From the NCBI GenBank assembly GCA_020832105.1, contig JAFIFH010000029.1:1-64000 (forward strand): a stretch of 64,000 nucleotides of DNA, in the 5' to 3' direction. This document shows positions 13,137 to 23,090 of the stretch, in pieces (the stretch's first letter is position 1; each line of letters starts with the position of its first letter). Under the pieces are notes generated by a model that saw only the letters and a list, made by a program, of their open reading frames with translations, was not told the origin of the DNA and ran no database searches. Origin of the DNA: Idiomarina sp. (GTDB lineage: Bacteria; Pseudomonadota; Gammaproteobacteria; Enterobacterales; Alteromonadaceae). The translations under genes and the position numbers were made by a program.

Positions 13137-13955
13137 TCACGATTGTTTAGCTTGTTGCCACAATGCTTCAAGTTGGTCCAGTGAATAATCCTGCAAACGC
13201 CCGTGGGCTGCGTCAACCTGGCGTTCGATATACTGGAAACGCCGGGTAAATTTTTGATTCGCTTTGCGCAGTGCAGTCTCTGGATTTACCTTCGCATGCC
13301 GGGACAGGTTCACCACAGCAAATAACAGGTCGCCGATCTCCTCTTCCACTTTGGCGGCATCCACGGGTGCCTCGGCTGGCTGTAGTTCTTCTTTCACCTC
13401 ATCCAGTTCTTCGCGTACCTTCGCCATCACATCATCAAGGTTGTCCCAGTCAAAACCGACGCTGGCACAACGCTTCTGTAATTTTAATGCCTGTAACAGC
13501 CCTGGCAAATTGCTCGGCACATCGGCAAAGACTGACGCCGGCGCACCATTACCCGCGGCTTTTTGCTCTCGCTCAGTGCGCTTGATGGTTTCCCATTGTG
13601 TTTTAAGCGCCTTCTCATCACCAGCCTCCATGCCTGCGAAAACATGGGGGTGTCTGCGCACCAGTTTGTCAGCCACACCGCTCGCGATGTCAGCAAAGCC
13701 AAACCAACCCTGTTCACGGCCTAACTGAGCGTAAAAGACCACCTGGAATAGTAAATCACCCAGTTCATCCTGAATTGCTGCCGGGTCCCCTTTTGCAATG
13801 GCATCGGCTACTTCGTAGGCTTCTTCAATGGTATGCGGCACTATGCTGTGAAAATCCTGCTTCAGGTCCCACGGGCAGCCATGCTCAGGGTCACGCAATT
13901 GCTGCATGATGCTCAGCAATCGCTGAAGAGGCTGCATATTGGCTGCGCTACTCAT
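13137..13955 (-). CDS. mazG: Nucleoside triphosphate pyrophosphohydrolase MazG
   Basis: House-cleaning NTP pyrophosphatase; in E. coli it also lowers ppGpp. Two MazG repeats: the first with HTIEEAYEVADAI and ELGDLLFQVVFYAQ, the second with EELDEVKEE and EEIGDLLFAVVNLSRH, each supplying the ExxE..ExxD metal ligands. 272 residues. Its ATG overlaps the relA stop by 4 bases, so translation is coupled to relA, a pairing seen in many relatives. Confidence 0.95.
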   Translation of the reverse strand: MSSAANMQPLQRLLSIMQQLRDPEHGCPWDLKQDFHSIVPHTIEEAYEVADAIAKGDPAAIQDELGDLLFQVVFYAQLGREQGWFGFADIASGVADKLVRRHPHVFAGMEAGDEKALKTQWETIKRTEREQKAAGNGAPASVFADVPSNLPGLLQALKLQKRCASVGFDWDNLDDVMAKVREELDEVKEELQPAEAPVDAAKVEEEIGDLLFAVVNLSRHAKVNPETALRKANQKFTRRFQYIERQVDAAHGRLQDYSLDQLEALWQQAKQS

Positions 13956-16156
13956 AAACGTTGCACGCTAAGAATATCGCTAAGCTGACGCAAGCGAGTC
14001 AACACCCGTTGTAACTCGTCGTTGTCATGCACATACAAGGTTAAGGTCAGGGTGACCTGAGACTTTGCGTGGTCAAGACGCGACTGCACATCACCCACAT
14101 TGACCTTTTCATTCGACATAATGGTGGTGACTTCATGCAATAAGCCACTACGGTCCATCGCTTCGAGCATAATCCGTGCTTCATAGTGCAGCGGTTTACC
14201 GCCAGACCATTTCACATCAATACCCCGCGCCGGGTTCTGCTGTAATAGTTGCGCCAGTTGCTCGCAGTGTTTTTGATGCACAGACACGCCGCGCCCCTGG
14301 GTGACATAACCCATAATCGGGTCGCCCGGTAACGGCTGACAACAGCGGGCAAAGCTCATCATCAGGTTACCGATGCCTTCCACTTGCACGCCGCCGGTGG
14401 CTTTCCCTCCAGGCTTTTTGCGAATGATTTTCTTCAGGGCCTGTTCGGTGGCCTCTTCACTGTCCACAGACTCAACCGGCTTCAGGTAATTCACCACCTG
14501 ATGCAAACCAATGTCGCCAGCACCTATCGCAGCAAGCAAATCGTCGAGCTGAGTCATATTGAAGCGTGCCACCGCTTTTTCCGCATCCACCAGATGCAGC
14601 TTTTGTCGCGCTAACTCGGCTTCAAGCAATTCTTTACCGCTTTGAATATGCTTATCACGGTCCAGCTTCTTGAAAAATGTTTGTACTTTGTTGCGCGCTC
14701 GCGCTGAATTCAGATACCCCAGGGCCGGGTTCATCCAATCGCGCCGCGGCGATGGTTCTTTCTGGGTGAGGATCTCAACCCGCTCGCCATTGCCAAGATT
14801 GTAAGTAAAGGGCACGATGCGCCCATCTACTTTCGCCCCGATACAACGATGCCCTACCTGACTATGAATATAATAAGCAAAATCCAGCGGCGTCGAGCCG
14901 GCTGGTAAATCAATCACATCCCCTTTGGGAGTGAACACATACACACGGTCTTCAAATACCTGACTGCGAATTTCCTGCACCAGGTCGTCGTTTTCCGCCA
15001 TGTCCTCATGCCAGGCCAGTAACTTCCGCAACCAGGCAATTTTCTCTTCGTAACCCTGACCACGCCCGCCCGGCGCACCTTCTTTATACATCCAGTGCGC
15101 TGCGACGCCCATTTCCGCATCGTCGTGCATTTGCTCAGAGCGAATCTGGATCTCCACATTTTTTTGTTCCGGCCCAATCACCACGGTATGAATAGACTGG
15201 TATCCATTGGCTTTGGGCGTGGCCACATAGTCATCAAATTCCGAGGCCAAATGACGCCAGCGGGTGTGCACAACGCCCAGCGCGCCATAGCAGTCTTTTA
15301 ACGAATGGGTCACGATACGCACTGCGCGGATGTCAAAGAGCTCGCTAAAATCCAGGCCCTTCTTATGCATTTTGCGCCAGATACTATAGATATGTTTAGG
15401 CCGACCATACACTTTAGCGTCTACTTGCTCGGCATCCAGGTGGGCTTGCAAGTCATTAACGAAAGTATCGATATACGCCTCCCGCTGCAGGCGTTTTTCA
15501 TCCAGCTGACGGGCGATTTGTTTATAGGTTTGCGGGTGCAGATAACGAAATGCGAGATCTTCTATTTCCCATTTGAGCTGACCGATCCCCAGGCGATTGG
15601 CCAGCGGCGCGTAAATCTCGCTACACTCTTTGGCCGCCAGAACCCGCTCTTCCTCATCTGCATTTTTTAACAGTCGTAAATGACAAATTCGTTCGGCGAG
15701 CTTAACCAGCACTGCGCGAACGTCTTCCACCATTGCCAGTAGCATACGCCGCACGGTATCTATTTGTTCAGCATTCGGCTTACCATGCTGAAAATGCTGC
15801 AACTCGCTAATACTCTGCATTTGATGAACGGTATGCACCATCTGCACCAATGGCTCGCCGCCCTTCTCCACCAGCCAGTCGTCATCGATCACGCCACTTT
15901 CATACGCAGGTATACATAGTGCCGCTTGCAGACCTACTTTATCCAGGTTCAGCTCGGCTAAAATCTCGACCATCTCTTCGCCTTTGAGCAAGGCTTCAGC
16001 GGGTTCACCAAGGACCGCAGATTGTGGCATCACCTGCGCCAAATCGTCGGCAAACCGGGCTAGCGTGTGTCGCACCTTTTCCTTTGGTACGGCCTGTAAC
16101 CAGCCACCTTGGCGCTGAATACCTTTGTCTACATGTGTACTACGAACCTGAACCAT
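13952..16156 (-). CDS. relA: (p)ppGpp synthetase RelA
   Basis: Ribosome-associated stringent-response synthetase. Order of parts: a degenerate HD hydrolase domain (the HDxxED motif is absent, as in RelA but not SpoT), the synthetase domain (RPKHIYSIWRKM; FDIRAVRIV; NGYQSIHTVV), a TGS domain (VFTPKGDVIDLPAGSTPLDFAY), a zinc-finger-like region with FARCCQPLPGD and a C-terminal ACT domain. The frame extends to a possible start at 16240, but the ATG at 16156 has AGAGG 4 bases upstream and yields MVQVRSTHVDKG, aligning with other RelA starts (734 residues). Confidence 0.96.
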   Translation of the reverse strand: MVQVRSTHVDKGIQRQGGWLQAVPKEKVRHTLARFADDLAQVMPQSAVLGEPAEALLKGEEMVEILAELNLDKVGLQAALCIPAYESGVIDDDWLVEKGGEPLVQMVHTVHQMQSISELQHFQHGKPNAEQIDTVRRMLLAMVEDVRAVLVKLAERICHLRLLKNADEEERVLAAKECSEIYAPLANRLGIGQLKWEIEDLAFRYLHPQTYKQIARQLDEKRLQREAYIDTFVNDLQAHLDAEQVDAKVYGRPKHIYSIWRKMHKKGLDFSELFDIRAVRIVTHSLKDCYGALGVVHTRWRHLASEFDDYVATPKANGYQSIHTVVIGPEQKNVEIQIRSEQMHDDAEMGVAAHWMYKEGAPGGRGQGYEEKIAWLRKLLAWHEDMAENDDLVQEIRSQVFEDRVYVFTPKGDVIDLPAGSTPLDFAYYIHSQVGHRCIGAKVDGRIVPFTYNLGNGERVEILTQKEPSPRRDWMNPALGYLNSARARNKVQTFFKKLDRDKHIQSGKELLEAELARQKLHLVDAEKAVARFNMTQLDDLLAAIGAGDIGLHQVVNYLKPVESVDSEEATEQALKKIIRKKPGGKATGGVQVEGIGNLMMSFARCCQPLPGDPIMGYVTQGRGVSVHQKHCEQLAQLLQQNPARGIDVKWSGGKPLHYEARIMLEAMDRSGLLHEVTTIMSNEKVNVGDVQSRLDHAKSQVTLTLTLYVHDNDELQRVLTRLRQLSDILSVQRL

Positions 16157-16267
16157 GGGACCTCTGTCTGCGCGGAAATCGAAAATGTGCCAGTTAAACC
16201 GGGGAAAGGCAGGTGACAAACAGCGTACCTGCCCTATCAATGTGCGAAATCAACAGCAGGATGTCAA

Positions 16268-16645
16268 TCAGTTCGCCGATAAAACAACGTAGGCGATGGC
16301 ATAGTCCTGCTCATCGCTGATAGAAAGGTGGAAATGACAGGCCCCCAGGCAACTAGCCTGTTCTTGTGCGGCAGCAAAGAACTCGAGTCGTGGCTGGCCA
16401 CTGTCATGATTAGAAATCAGAATATGCTGGAACGAGACTTTGCCAATGCCGGTGCCCAAGGCCTTCGCTGCTGCCTCTTTGGCGGCCCAGCGTTTAGCTA
16501 AGAAGGCAGCAGGTTTAGGATGGTTGGCATAGCGCTCAAGCTCCGCTGGGGTCAACACACGCAGCGCAAAGTCAGGATTGCGTGCAAGTACCTGTTCAAT
16601 ACGGCGGATGCTGACGATGTCTGTACCTATCCCAACGATACTCAT
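16268..16645 (-). CDS. acpS: Holo-[acyl-carrier-protein] synthase
   Basis: Transfers 4'-phosphopantetheine from CoA to acyl carrier protein. 125 residues; the metal/CoA motifs GIGTDIVSIRRIE and FLAKRWAAKEAAAKALGTGI are intact. Five bases downstream of pdxJ, as in the conserved rnc-era-recO-pdxJ-acpS operon. Confidence 0.96.
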   Translation of the reverse strand: MSIVGIGTDIVSIRRIEQVLARNPDFALRVLTPAELERYANHPKPAAFLAKRWAAKEAAAKALGTGIGKVSFQHILISNHDSGQPRLEFFAAAQEQASCLGACHFHLSISDEQDYAIAYVVLSAN

Positions 16646-16650
16646 TGGCG

Positions 16651-17379
16651 CTAGCAGCGAGCCTGGTTAATAATATGCTTCATTTCGCGTACCGCCTGAT
16701 CAAGCCCGGTAAACACTGCACGGGCAATAATTGCGTGACCAATATTCAATTCAAACAGCTCGGGAATGGCAGCAATGTCGGTGGTGTTATGGTAATGCAA
16801 ACCGTGACCGGCATTGACCACCAGGCCAAGGGCTTTGGCTTCTCGCGCGGCTTTTTGAATACCACGTAAAGCCTGGCGCTGGGCATCGCCTTCAACTTCA
16901 GCGTAATGGCCTGTATGCAGCTCCACCAACGGCGCACCCACTTCACGAGCAGCTTCCAGTTGACGGGTGTCTGCGTCGATAAACAGGCTGACCTGAATAC
17001 CAGCCTCACTAAGCTCAGCGACCACATCGCGGGTGCGTGCAATTTGGTTGGCGACATCCAGGCCGCCCTCTGTGGTCAACTCCTCACGCTTTTCTGGCAC
17101 CAGACACACGTAAGCGGGCTTGGTTTTACAGGCGATTTTGACCATCTCGTCGGTCATTGCCATTTCCAGGTTCATCCGCGTTTGCAGCGTCTGTGCAAGC
17201 AATTCAACATCACGGTCAATAATATGCCGACGGTCTTCACGCAGATGGATGGTGATCCCGTCCGCACCAGCCTGCTCGGCAATGGCGGCCGCCTGAACAG
17301 GCTCTGGATAGCTCACCCCGCGGGCATTGCGAAGGGTTGCGATATGATCGATATTGACGCCAAGTAGTGCTGGGCGCAT
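16651..17379 (-). CDS. pdxJ: Pyridoxine 5'-phosphate synthase PdxJ
   Basis: Condenses 1-deoxyxylulose 5-phosphate with 3-amino-2-oxopropyl phosphate to pyridoxine phosphate. 242 residues with the TIM-barrel motifs [32 protein letters not shown] and [18 protein letters not shown] stands 5 bases before the ATG. Confidence 0.97.
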   Translation of the reverse strand: MRPALLGVNIDHIATLRNARGVSYPEPVQAAAIAEQAGADGITIHLREDRRHIIDRDVELLAQTLQTRMNLEMAMTDEMVKIACKTKPAYVCLVPEKREELTTEGGLDVANQIARTRDVVAELSEAGIQVSLFIDADTRQLEAAREVGAPLVELHTGHYAEVEGDAQRQALRGIQKAAREAKALGLVVNAGHGLHYHNTTDIAAIPELFELNIGHAIIARAVFTGLDQAVREMKHIINQARC

Positions 17380-17406
17380 AGAGGCTCCTTTAAATATGTA
17401 TTTGAC

Positions 17407-18105
17407 TCAGCGTAGCCTGGTTTGTTGAAACAACTCACGGCTACGTAGCGGTTTAGTGCCAAGGTAGGGGGTCAAAGCCGCGCGCATCACCCATTTAAAC
17501 TGACGTAAAAGTTGCTCTTCATTGAGCGCAAAATTGGCCATTTTCAAAATCGCCTCGCCGATAAAAAATGGCGTTGGCTCACGGCCATCAATGACTTCCG
17601 CAAATCCTTCCTCGGCCCTGAAGTAATACGTTTTTAACGGGTCTATCGGATCGCCCTGGTCTACCTCGGTCAGCCAATCAAAATCCAGCTGCAGGTGTTT
17701 GAGCAAGCTCCACTCGAACTTGCGCAGTACGGGTTCCATGGCCACTTCGTCACGCAGCAAATGCAGGCTATTATGGTAATCGGCGAACAGTTCTGGCACT
17801 GCAGCCTGTTCGGGCACCAGTCGTTGCAACAGTTCATTCATGTAGAACCCGCAATACAGGTAATCCCCCGCCAGGCCGGCTTGATAGTCCTCGCTGTCGC
17901 AACTGGTTAAGGTTTTCAACTCACTGCGCCCGCGCCAGTCAATTTGCAGGCAACGAAAAGGCTGCAGTAAGGCAGCCTGGCCACGTTTACCTCGCTTCGC
18001 ACCTTTGGCCAGCAAGCGGATTCGGCCATCGTGCTGGGTGAGTACCTCAATGATCAGGCTATGTTCCTGATAAGGCCATCGGTGCAACACGTAAGCCGCT
18101 TGCAC
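17407..18105 (-). CDS. recO: DNA repair protein RecO
   Basis: RecF-pathway mediator that anneals ssDNA and loads RecA. The N-terminal OB-fold (AAYVLHRWPYQEHSLIIEVLT, GRIRLLAKGAKR) is followed by the helical domain with YCGFYMNELLQRLVPE. 232 residues. Starts with GTG, three bases after the era stop, with GAGGA 7 bases upstream inside the era end. The zinc-finger cysteines of some RecO proteins are absent, as in E. coli. Confidence 0.93.
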   Translation of the reverse strand: MQAAYVLHRWPYQEHSLIIEVLTQHDGRIRLLAKGAKRGKRGQAALLQPFRCLQIDWRGRSELKTLTSCDSEDYQAGLAGDYLYCGFYMNELLQRLVPEQAAVPELFADYHNSLHLLRDEVAMEPVLRKFEWSLLKHLQLDFDWLTEVDQGDPIDPLKTYYFRAEEGFAEVIDGREPTPFFIGEAILKMANFALNEEQLLRQFKWVMRAALTPYLGTKPLRSRELFQQTRLR

Positions 18106-18108
18106 GGC

Positions 18109-19020
18109 TTAATCCTCGCCGTATCCTAAGCTGCGTAAGGCGCGCTCATCATCGGCCCAGCCTGACTTCACTTTGACCCACAAAATAAGATGCACTTTGC
18201 CACCTACTAACTTTTCGATGTCGCGTCGTGCCTGTTGGCCAACTTCTTTAAGTTTACTGCCACCCTGGCCAATTACCATGCGCTTCTGGCTTTCACGTTC
18301 CACCAGGATTAATGCATGAATATGGGTCGTACCATTGTCGTGGGTTTCGTACTTCTCCACTTCAACGGTGGTCGAATAAGGCAGCTCATCACCGGTCAGG
18401 CGCATCAGCTTTTCGCGCACTGCTTCAGCCGCCATAAACCGCATCGAGCGGTCTGTGACATAGTCGTCCGGGAACATATGCACGCCTTCGTGCAAATACT
18501 CGTTGACGATTTTTTTCAGCACAGGCACATGTTCACCTGAACGGGCAATCATCGGCAAAATATCGGCAAAAGTATGTAAACCGCTAATTTTCTGAATATG
18601 CGGCAGCAGCTCTCCTTTGTCCTTGACCTGATCAATTTTATTGATGATCAACACGACTGGGCGCTGACTGCGTTTAATTTTTTCCAGCACCATTTGGTCA
18701 TCGTCGGTCCACACGGTGGAGTCGACCACGAAGAGTACCAAATCCACATCACCAATGGACGAACTTGCCGCGCGGTTCATCAAGCGATTAATCGCTTTCT
18801 TCTCATCGCTGTGCAGGCCTGGGGTGTCTACATAAACCACTTGATCACGCCCTTCAGTGGCAATACCAAGAATGCGGTGGCGGGTGGTTTGTGCTTTTTT
18901 CGAGGTGATACTGATTTTCTGCTGTAAAATTTGATTCAATAAAGTGGATTTACCCACGTTTGGTCTGCCGACAATGGCAACAAAACCAGTGCGCGCTTCT
19001 TGCGACTCTTGTTCATTCAT
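18109..19020 (-). CDS. era: GTPase Era
   Basis: Essential GTPase for 16S rRNA maturation and 30S assembly. G1 is GRPNVGKST (residues 18-26), G3 DTPGLH, G4 NKID; the C-terminal KH domain carries [17 protein letters not shown]. 303 residues. Fourteen bases after rnc, the enzyme that processes the same rRNA precursor. Confidence 0.97.
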   Translation of the reverse strand: MNEQESQEARTGFVAIVGRPNVGKSTLLNQILQQKISITSKKAQTTRHRILGIATEGRDQVVYVDTPGLHSDEKKAINRLMNRAASSSIGDVDLVLFVVDSTVWTDDDQMVLEKIKRSQRPVVLIINKIDQVKDKGELLPHIQKISGLHTFADILPMIARSGEHVPVLKKIVNEYLHEGVHMFPDDYVTDRSMRFMAAEAVREKLMRLTGDELPYSTTVEVEKYETHDNGTTHIHALILVERESQKRMVIGQGGSKLKEVGQQARRDIEKLVGGKVHLILWVKVKSGWADDERALRSLGYGED

Positions 19021-19034
19021 GACGTTATGCCTAG

Positions 19035-19736
19035 TTAAAATTTAGTTCCGACGTTATCTTCAAGCTCGCGTAACGCCGCTGTCGCAGCTGCCTGTTCTGC
19101 CTTGCGTCGGCTGGTGCCCGTGCCCTGTAGAGGCTCTTCCAGGTTTTCAATCGAGCAGCTGACGGTAAATTGTTGATTATGTGCCTGCCCCTGGCGTGCA
19201 ACGACTTCGTACACTGGCAGTGCTTGTTGCCGCGCTTGCATATATTCCTGCAATCGGGTTTTCGGATCTTTTTGACTGGCACCAGGTTTAATGGTTTCCA
19301 GATACGGCTGAAACCAGCCCAGTACCATCTGCTTACAGGTGTCCAGATCACTATCCATATACACGGCACCAATAATGCCTTCTACTGCATCAGAGAGAAT
19401 CGATTCACGGCGAAAACCGCCACTTTTCAATTCCCCAGGGCCTAGCTGCAGGTGGTCACCAAGTTCAAAGCCCTGCGCCAGCTTGGCCAGCATGGGGCCG
19501 CATACTAAGGTAGCACGCATGCGGCTGAGGTCTCCCTCGTCATGAGTGCTAAAGCGATGATACAAAGCTTCAGCAATCACCATACTTAATATTGAATCAC
19601 CAAGAAACTCTAGCCGTTCGTAATGCTTAGCCGATGCACTGCGGTGGGTCAAAGCCCGCTGAAGTAACTTGTTGTCCTTGAATTCATAACCAATTGCTTT
19701 ATTTAACTGGCGTATCGCTTGTGCCGTTAAACTCAC
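19035..19736 (-). CDS. rnc: Ribonuclease III
   Basis: Double-strand-specific endoribonuclease that processes rRNA precursors and many mRNAs. The RNase III signature [11 protein letters not shown] is at residues 40-50 and the second acidic cluster at [15 protein letters not shown]; the C-terminal dsRNA-binding domain spans about 155-226. GTG start overlapping the lepB stop by 4 bases. Confidence 0.97.
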   Translation of the reverse strand: MSLTAQAIRQLNKAIGYEFKDNKLLQRALTHRSASAKHYERLEFLGDSILSMVIAEALYHRFSTHDEGDLSRMRATLVCGPMLAKLAQGFELGDHLQLGPGELKSGGFRRESILSDAVEGIIGAVYMDSDLDTCKQMVLGWFQPYLETIKPGASQKDPKTRLQEYMQARQQALPVYEVVARQGQAHNQQFTVSCSIENLEEPLQGTGTSRRKAEQAAATAALRELEDNVGTKF

Positions 19737-20653
19737 TCAATGCCTCCCAGCCGCTCAAAGCGAACCTTGCTCGGCACCCAACGTGGCAACCAACTACTAC
19801 GGTTGCGATCAAATTCAAAACTCATCCAGACAAAGGTCGCCCGGCCAACCAGGTGTTCTTCTGCAACAAAGCCCCAATAGCGGCTATCAATCGAGTTGTC
19901 CCGGTTGTCTCCAAGTGCAAAATAGTGCCCTTCAGGAACAATCCATTCGTCACGACGGGTGCCTTCCTGGCGCACATAATTGCCGGTCAACGATGGACTG
20001 GACTGGTCTATCAGGACGTCATAGCTGCGCCCGTCCAGCGTTTCACGAAAACGTGATAATGGTGCCCGCTCTTTAAAGAAGTCCCCTTCACTGAGCAGCT
20101 CATGCTCGGCTACGACGATATCTGGCTCTGCGCAGGGCATCTCGCAACTGGCCGGTTGCACGTAAATCTTCTTCTCGCGATAAATAATTCGGTCGCCAGG
20201 CAGACCAACCACACGCTTGATATAATCTACTGCAGGGTCAATTGGGTATTTAAAAACGGCGATGTCACCGCGTTGCGGGCGCCCGGTTTCGAAAAACTCT
20301 TTGCGCCACACAGGATCGCGCAGCCCATAACGGAATTTTTCCACCAGAATAAAATCGCCTTCGAGCAGCGTTGGCATCATTGAGCCTGAAGGAATGCGAA
20401 AAGGTTCGTAAATAAACGACCGCATAATCAATACAAAGGCCAGAATAGGAAACGCCGCTTGCGCGAACTCAGCCAGACTTGACTGCGGCGCCGCATGTTC
20501 ACGCTGCTCCGCAGTAAAAGGCGTGCCAGCCTTGGCTTGCAGCCCGTCTACTTTAGCATCGCGCTTTGGCTTCCACACAAAGTGGTCAATTGCCCAGATA
20601 ATACCGGTGGCCAGGGTCAGCAGCACCAGAAAAAGGGAGAAATATACGGTCAT
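19733..20653 (-). CDS. lepB: Signal peptidase I
   Basis: Inner-membrane serine protease removing signal peptides from exported proteins. Two N-terminal membrane spans (about 4-22 and 62-80), catalytic Ser91 in PSGSMMPTL and catalytic Lys146 in [12 protein letters not shown], then [16 protein letters not shown] (box E). 306 residues. Nineteen bases... downstream of lepA on the same strand with AAGGAT before the ATG, the classical lepA-lepB pair. Confidence 0.97.
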   Translation of the reverse strand: MTVYFSLFLVLLTLATGIIWAIDHFVWKPKRDAKVDGLQAKAGTPFTAEQREHAAPQSSLAEFAQAAFPILAFVLIMRSFIYEPFRIPSGSMMPTLLEGDFILVEKFRYGLRDPVWRKEFFETGRPQRGDIAVFKYPIDPAVDYIKRVVGLPGDRIIYREKKIYVQPASCEMPCAEPDIVVAEHELLSEGDFFKERAPLSRFRETLDGRSYDVLIDQSSPSLTGNYVRQEGTRRDEWIVPEGHYFALGDNRDNSIDSRYWGFVAEEHLVGRATFVWMSFEFDRNRSSWLPRWVPSKVRFERLGGIE

Positions 20654-20671
20654 CTTGTCATCCTTGTGCGC

Positions 20672-22489
20672 CTATTTACTGGTTCTCAGTACGGCGAGGA
20701 ACGCTTCCTGCGGTACTTCCACATTACCGACCTGCTTCATGCGTTTCTTACCTTCTTTTTGTTTCTGCAACAGTTTCTTCTTCCGGCTGACGTCGCCACC
20801 ATAACATTTTGCGGTCACGTTTTTACGTAGCTGTTTCACCGTGCTGCGCGCAATCACATGCGTGCCAATCGCCGCCTGAATCGCGATATCAAACATCTGG
20901 CGCGGGATTAGCTCGCGCATGCGGTCGACCACTTCACGACCCCGGTACTCGGCATTGTCGCGGTGAGTAATCAGTGCCAATGCATCGACCCGGTCGCCGT
21001 TGATTAAAATGTCTACCCGCACCATGTTCGACGCTTCAAAACGTTTGAACTGATAATCAAGGGACGCATAACCACGGCTGGTTGATTTCAGACGGTCAAA
21101 AAAGTCCATCACAACTTCAGCCATCGGCATTTCGTAGGTCAGTGCAACTTGATTACCATGGTAGCTCATATTCGTTTGCACGCCGCGCTTTTCAACGCAC
21201 AGGGTAATCACATTACCGAGATGTTCTTGCGGCACCAGAATATTAGCTTCAACGATAGGCTCGTAAATGGTTTCAATATCATTCACCGGTGGCAATGCTG
21301 AAGGGTTATCTACTTTCAGCTCAACGCCTTTGGTGGTTTTAACTTTGTAAATCACCGTCGGCGCTGTGGTGATAAGGTCAATATCATATTCCCGCTCCAG
21401 GCGTTCCTGGATAATTTCCATGTGCAACATGCCAAGGAAGCCACAACGGAAACCAAAACCAAGGGCCCCTGAATTTTCTGGCTCGTAGAATAATGACGCG
21501 TCGTTGAGGCTTAATTTGCCCAAGGCATCACGCAGCTTTTCATAATCGTCTGAGCTGATTGGGAACATGCCTGCGTACACTTGAGGACGAACCTTTTTAA
21601 AACCCGGTAACGGCTTATCCGCAGGGTTTTTCGCCAGGGTCAGAGTGTCGCCCACAGGCGCGCCCAGAATATCCTTAATGCCAGACACCACGAAGCCCAC
21701 TTCACCGGCGTGGAGCACGCCGGTATTCAATGGTTTCGGAGTGAAAATACCGACCTTGTCAATTTGATGAACCTGACCGGTGCTCATGACCTTCATTTTA
21801 TCGCCTGCACGCAGCACGCCTTTTTTGATACGAACCAGAGACACAACGCCTTGATAGTTATCAAACCAGGAGTCGATAATCAATGCCTGTAGCGGCGCAT
21901 CGTCGTCAGCTTCGGCTTCCGGTGAAGGAATTTGGGTGACAATACGCTCCAGTACATCGGTTATACCTAAACCGGTTTTGGCTGAACACTGCACCGCATC
22001 GATGGCTTCAATACCGACAATGTCTTCAATTTCCTGCGCGACGCGCATGGCATCAGCCTGGGGCAGATCAATTTTGTTCAGCACCGGGACCACTTCCAGG
22101 TCCATCTCAATAGCCGTGTAGCAGTTTGCCAGGGTCTGTGCTTCAACGCCCTGAGCTGCGTCAACCACCAGCAATGCCCCTTCACAACCCGCTAAACTGC
22201 GTGACACTTCATACGAGAAGTCCACATGACCGGGGGTGTCGATGAAATTCAGCTGATAACGTTCACCGTCGTTGGCTTCATAATATAAAGTCACGCTTTG
22301 CGCTTTGATGGTAATACCGCGCTCACGCTCGATATCCATTGAGTCAAGGACCTGCTCAGCCATTTCCCGCTCGGCCAAACCACCACAATGCTGGATCAGA
22401 CGATCCGACAAGGTGGATTTACCATGATCGATGTGAGCAATAACAGAAAAGTTACGAATATTCTTCTTGGCAATGCCTGGCTGGCTCAT
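20672..22489 (-). CDS. lepA: Translation elongation factor 4 (LepA)
   Basis: Ribosome-associated GTPase that can back-translocate tRNAs. GTP-binding motifs [18 protein letters not shown] and NKIDLP; EF-G-like domains II, III and V follow, and the LepA-specific C-terminal domain ends with [18 protein letters not shown] and [14 protein letters not shown]. The frame is open to 22537, but the ATG at 22489, preceded by AAGAGG at 4 bases, gives [19 protein letters not shown], the normal LepA start (605 residues). Confidence 0.97.
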   Translation of the reverse strand: MSQPGIAKKNIRNFSVIAHIDHGKSTLSDRLIQHCGGLAEREMAEQVLDSMDIERERGITIKAQSVTLYYEANDGERYQLNFIDTPGHVDFSYEVSRSLAGCEGALLVVDAAQGVEAQTLANCYTAIEMDLEVVPVLNKIDLPQADAMRVAQEIEDIVGIEAIDAVQCSAKTGLGITDVLERIVTQIPSPEAEADDDAPLQALIIDSWFDNYQGVVSLVRIKKGVLRAGDKMKVMSTGQVHQIDKVGIFTPKPLNTGVLHAGEVGFVVSGIKDILGAPVGDTLTLAKNPADKPLPGFKKVRPQVYAGMFPISSDDYEKLRDALGKLSLNDASLFYEPENSGALGFGFRCGFLGMLHMEIIQERLEREYDIDLITTAPTVIYKVKTTKGVELKVDNPSALPPVNDIETIYEPIVEANILVPQEHLGNVITLCVEKRGVQTNMSYHGNQVALTYEMPMAEVVMDFFDRLKSTSRGYASLDYQFKRFEASNMVRVDILINGDRVDALALITHRDNAEYRGREVVDRMRELIPRQMFDIAIQAAIGTHVIARSTVKQLRKNVTAKCYGGDVSRKKKLLQKQKEGKKRMKQVGNVEVPQEAFLAVLRTSK

Positions 22490-22568
22490 AAAACCTCTTA
22501 TCAGAACCGCTAAATTCGTTGCATCCTGGCTGCGCACACAGGCGCGGCCAGCATAGTGTTAACCGTGA

Positions 22569-22597
22569 ATTTTACTCGCTTTTGCCTGTCCATACAA
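22569..22597 (-). promoter_or_regulatory. Predicted promoter for lepA-lepB
   Basis: Minus strand TTGTAT (22597-22592) and TAAAAT (22574-22569) at 17-base spacing, about 80 bases before lepA. The -10 matches in five of six positions, the -35 in three. An exact inverted repeat straddles the -35. Confidence 0.4.
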
Positions 22598-22616
22598 TGA
22601 AAGTGTGGCAAAAGCG
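22577..22616. repeat. Perfect 10-bp inverted repeat straddling the lepA -35 box
   Basis: CGCTTTTGCC at 22577-22586 and its exact complement GGCAAAAGCG at 22607-22616 are separated by 20 bases. No T-run follows on either strand, so it does not look like a terminator. Placement across the predicted -35 suggests an operator; a terminal hairpin for rseC is the alternative. Confidence 0.5.
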
Positions 22617-22638
22617 CGCCTGGGGATAGGTAGGGTTG

Positions 22639-23079
22639 TCAGGATGGGTCGGGCAGATGACTCACTTTGAGCAGGCGCTGAACTTGCACATCTTTATATT
22701 TCATCATCGCTTTGAGAGCGAAGAAACTTAAACCGAAGCCTGCGCCACCCAACGCAATGGACAGGCCTTCATGGGCCGGTTGCAACCAACTACCGAGGGC
22801 TGCGCCAGCGAGCAACGCAACCAATGGCAACAGGTACAGCGCCAACGCATAGCGTGTCAAGGTAGTTTCCGGAAGTTCCAGCTGTATGCTCTGCCCAAGG
22901 GTATAGGGTTCAGTGCTGGTAATGCTGAATTGACCACGCCGGTTAGGCAATGCCCGGGACAAAATACCGGCACCACAGGTACTGCGTTTGGCGCAACCAG
23001 AACAGCCACTCTTCAGCTCGGTGCTCAACTCAATGGTGTCACCGTCGATAGCTGTTACTGTAGCAATTTCACGGACCAT
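22639..23079 (-). CDS. rseC: Sigma-E operon protein RseC/MucC
   Basis: Inner-membrane protein of the sigma-E operon. It has the family's N-terminal cysteine cluster (CSGCAKRSTCGAG, residues about 25-37) and two membrane spans (about 78-98 and 104-124). 146 residues. E. coli RseC is linked to SoxR reduction and to sigma-E activation; the cysteine cluster is thought to bind Fe-S. It is the last gene of rpoE-rseA-rseB-rseC. Confidence 0.9.
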   Translation of the reverse strand: MVREIATVTAIDGDTIELSTELKSGCSGCAKRSTCGAGILSRALPNRRGQFSITSTEPYTLGQSIQLELPETTLTRYALALYLLPLVALLAGAALGSWLQPAHEGLSIALGGAGFGLSFFALKAMMKYKDVQVQRLLKVSHLPDPS

Positions 23080-23090
23080 ACCATTCCTAA

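Noticed and set aside
13271-13728. Long open frames on the strand opposite mazG, and similar ones opposite suf, recB and relA
   Set aside because: They are antisense shadows of strongly supported genes and their products look like no protein, rich in Ser/Arg/Pro with no ribosome sites.
22490-22537. N-terminal extension of LepA to 22537, and likewise RelA to 16240 and SufS to 39519
   Set aside because: Internal ATGs with good ribosome sites or ATGA coupling give the family's usual N-termini; the extensions have no matching sequence in known relatives.
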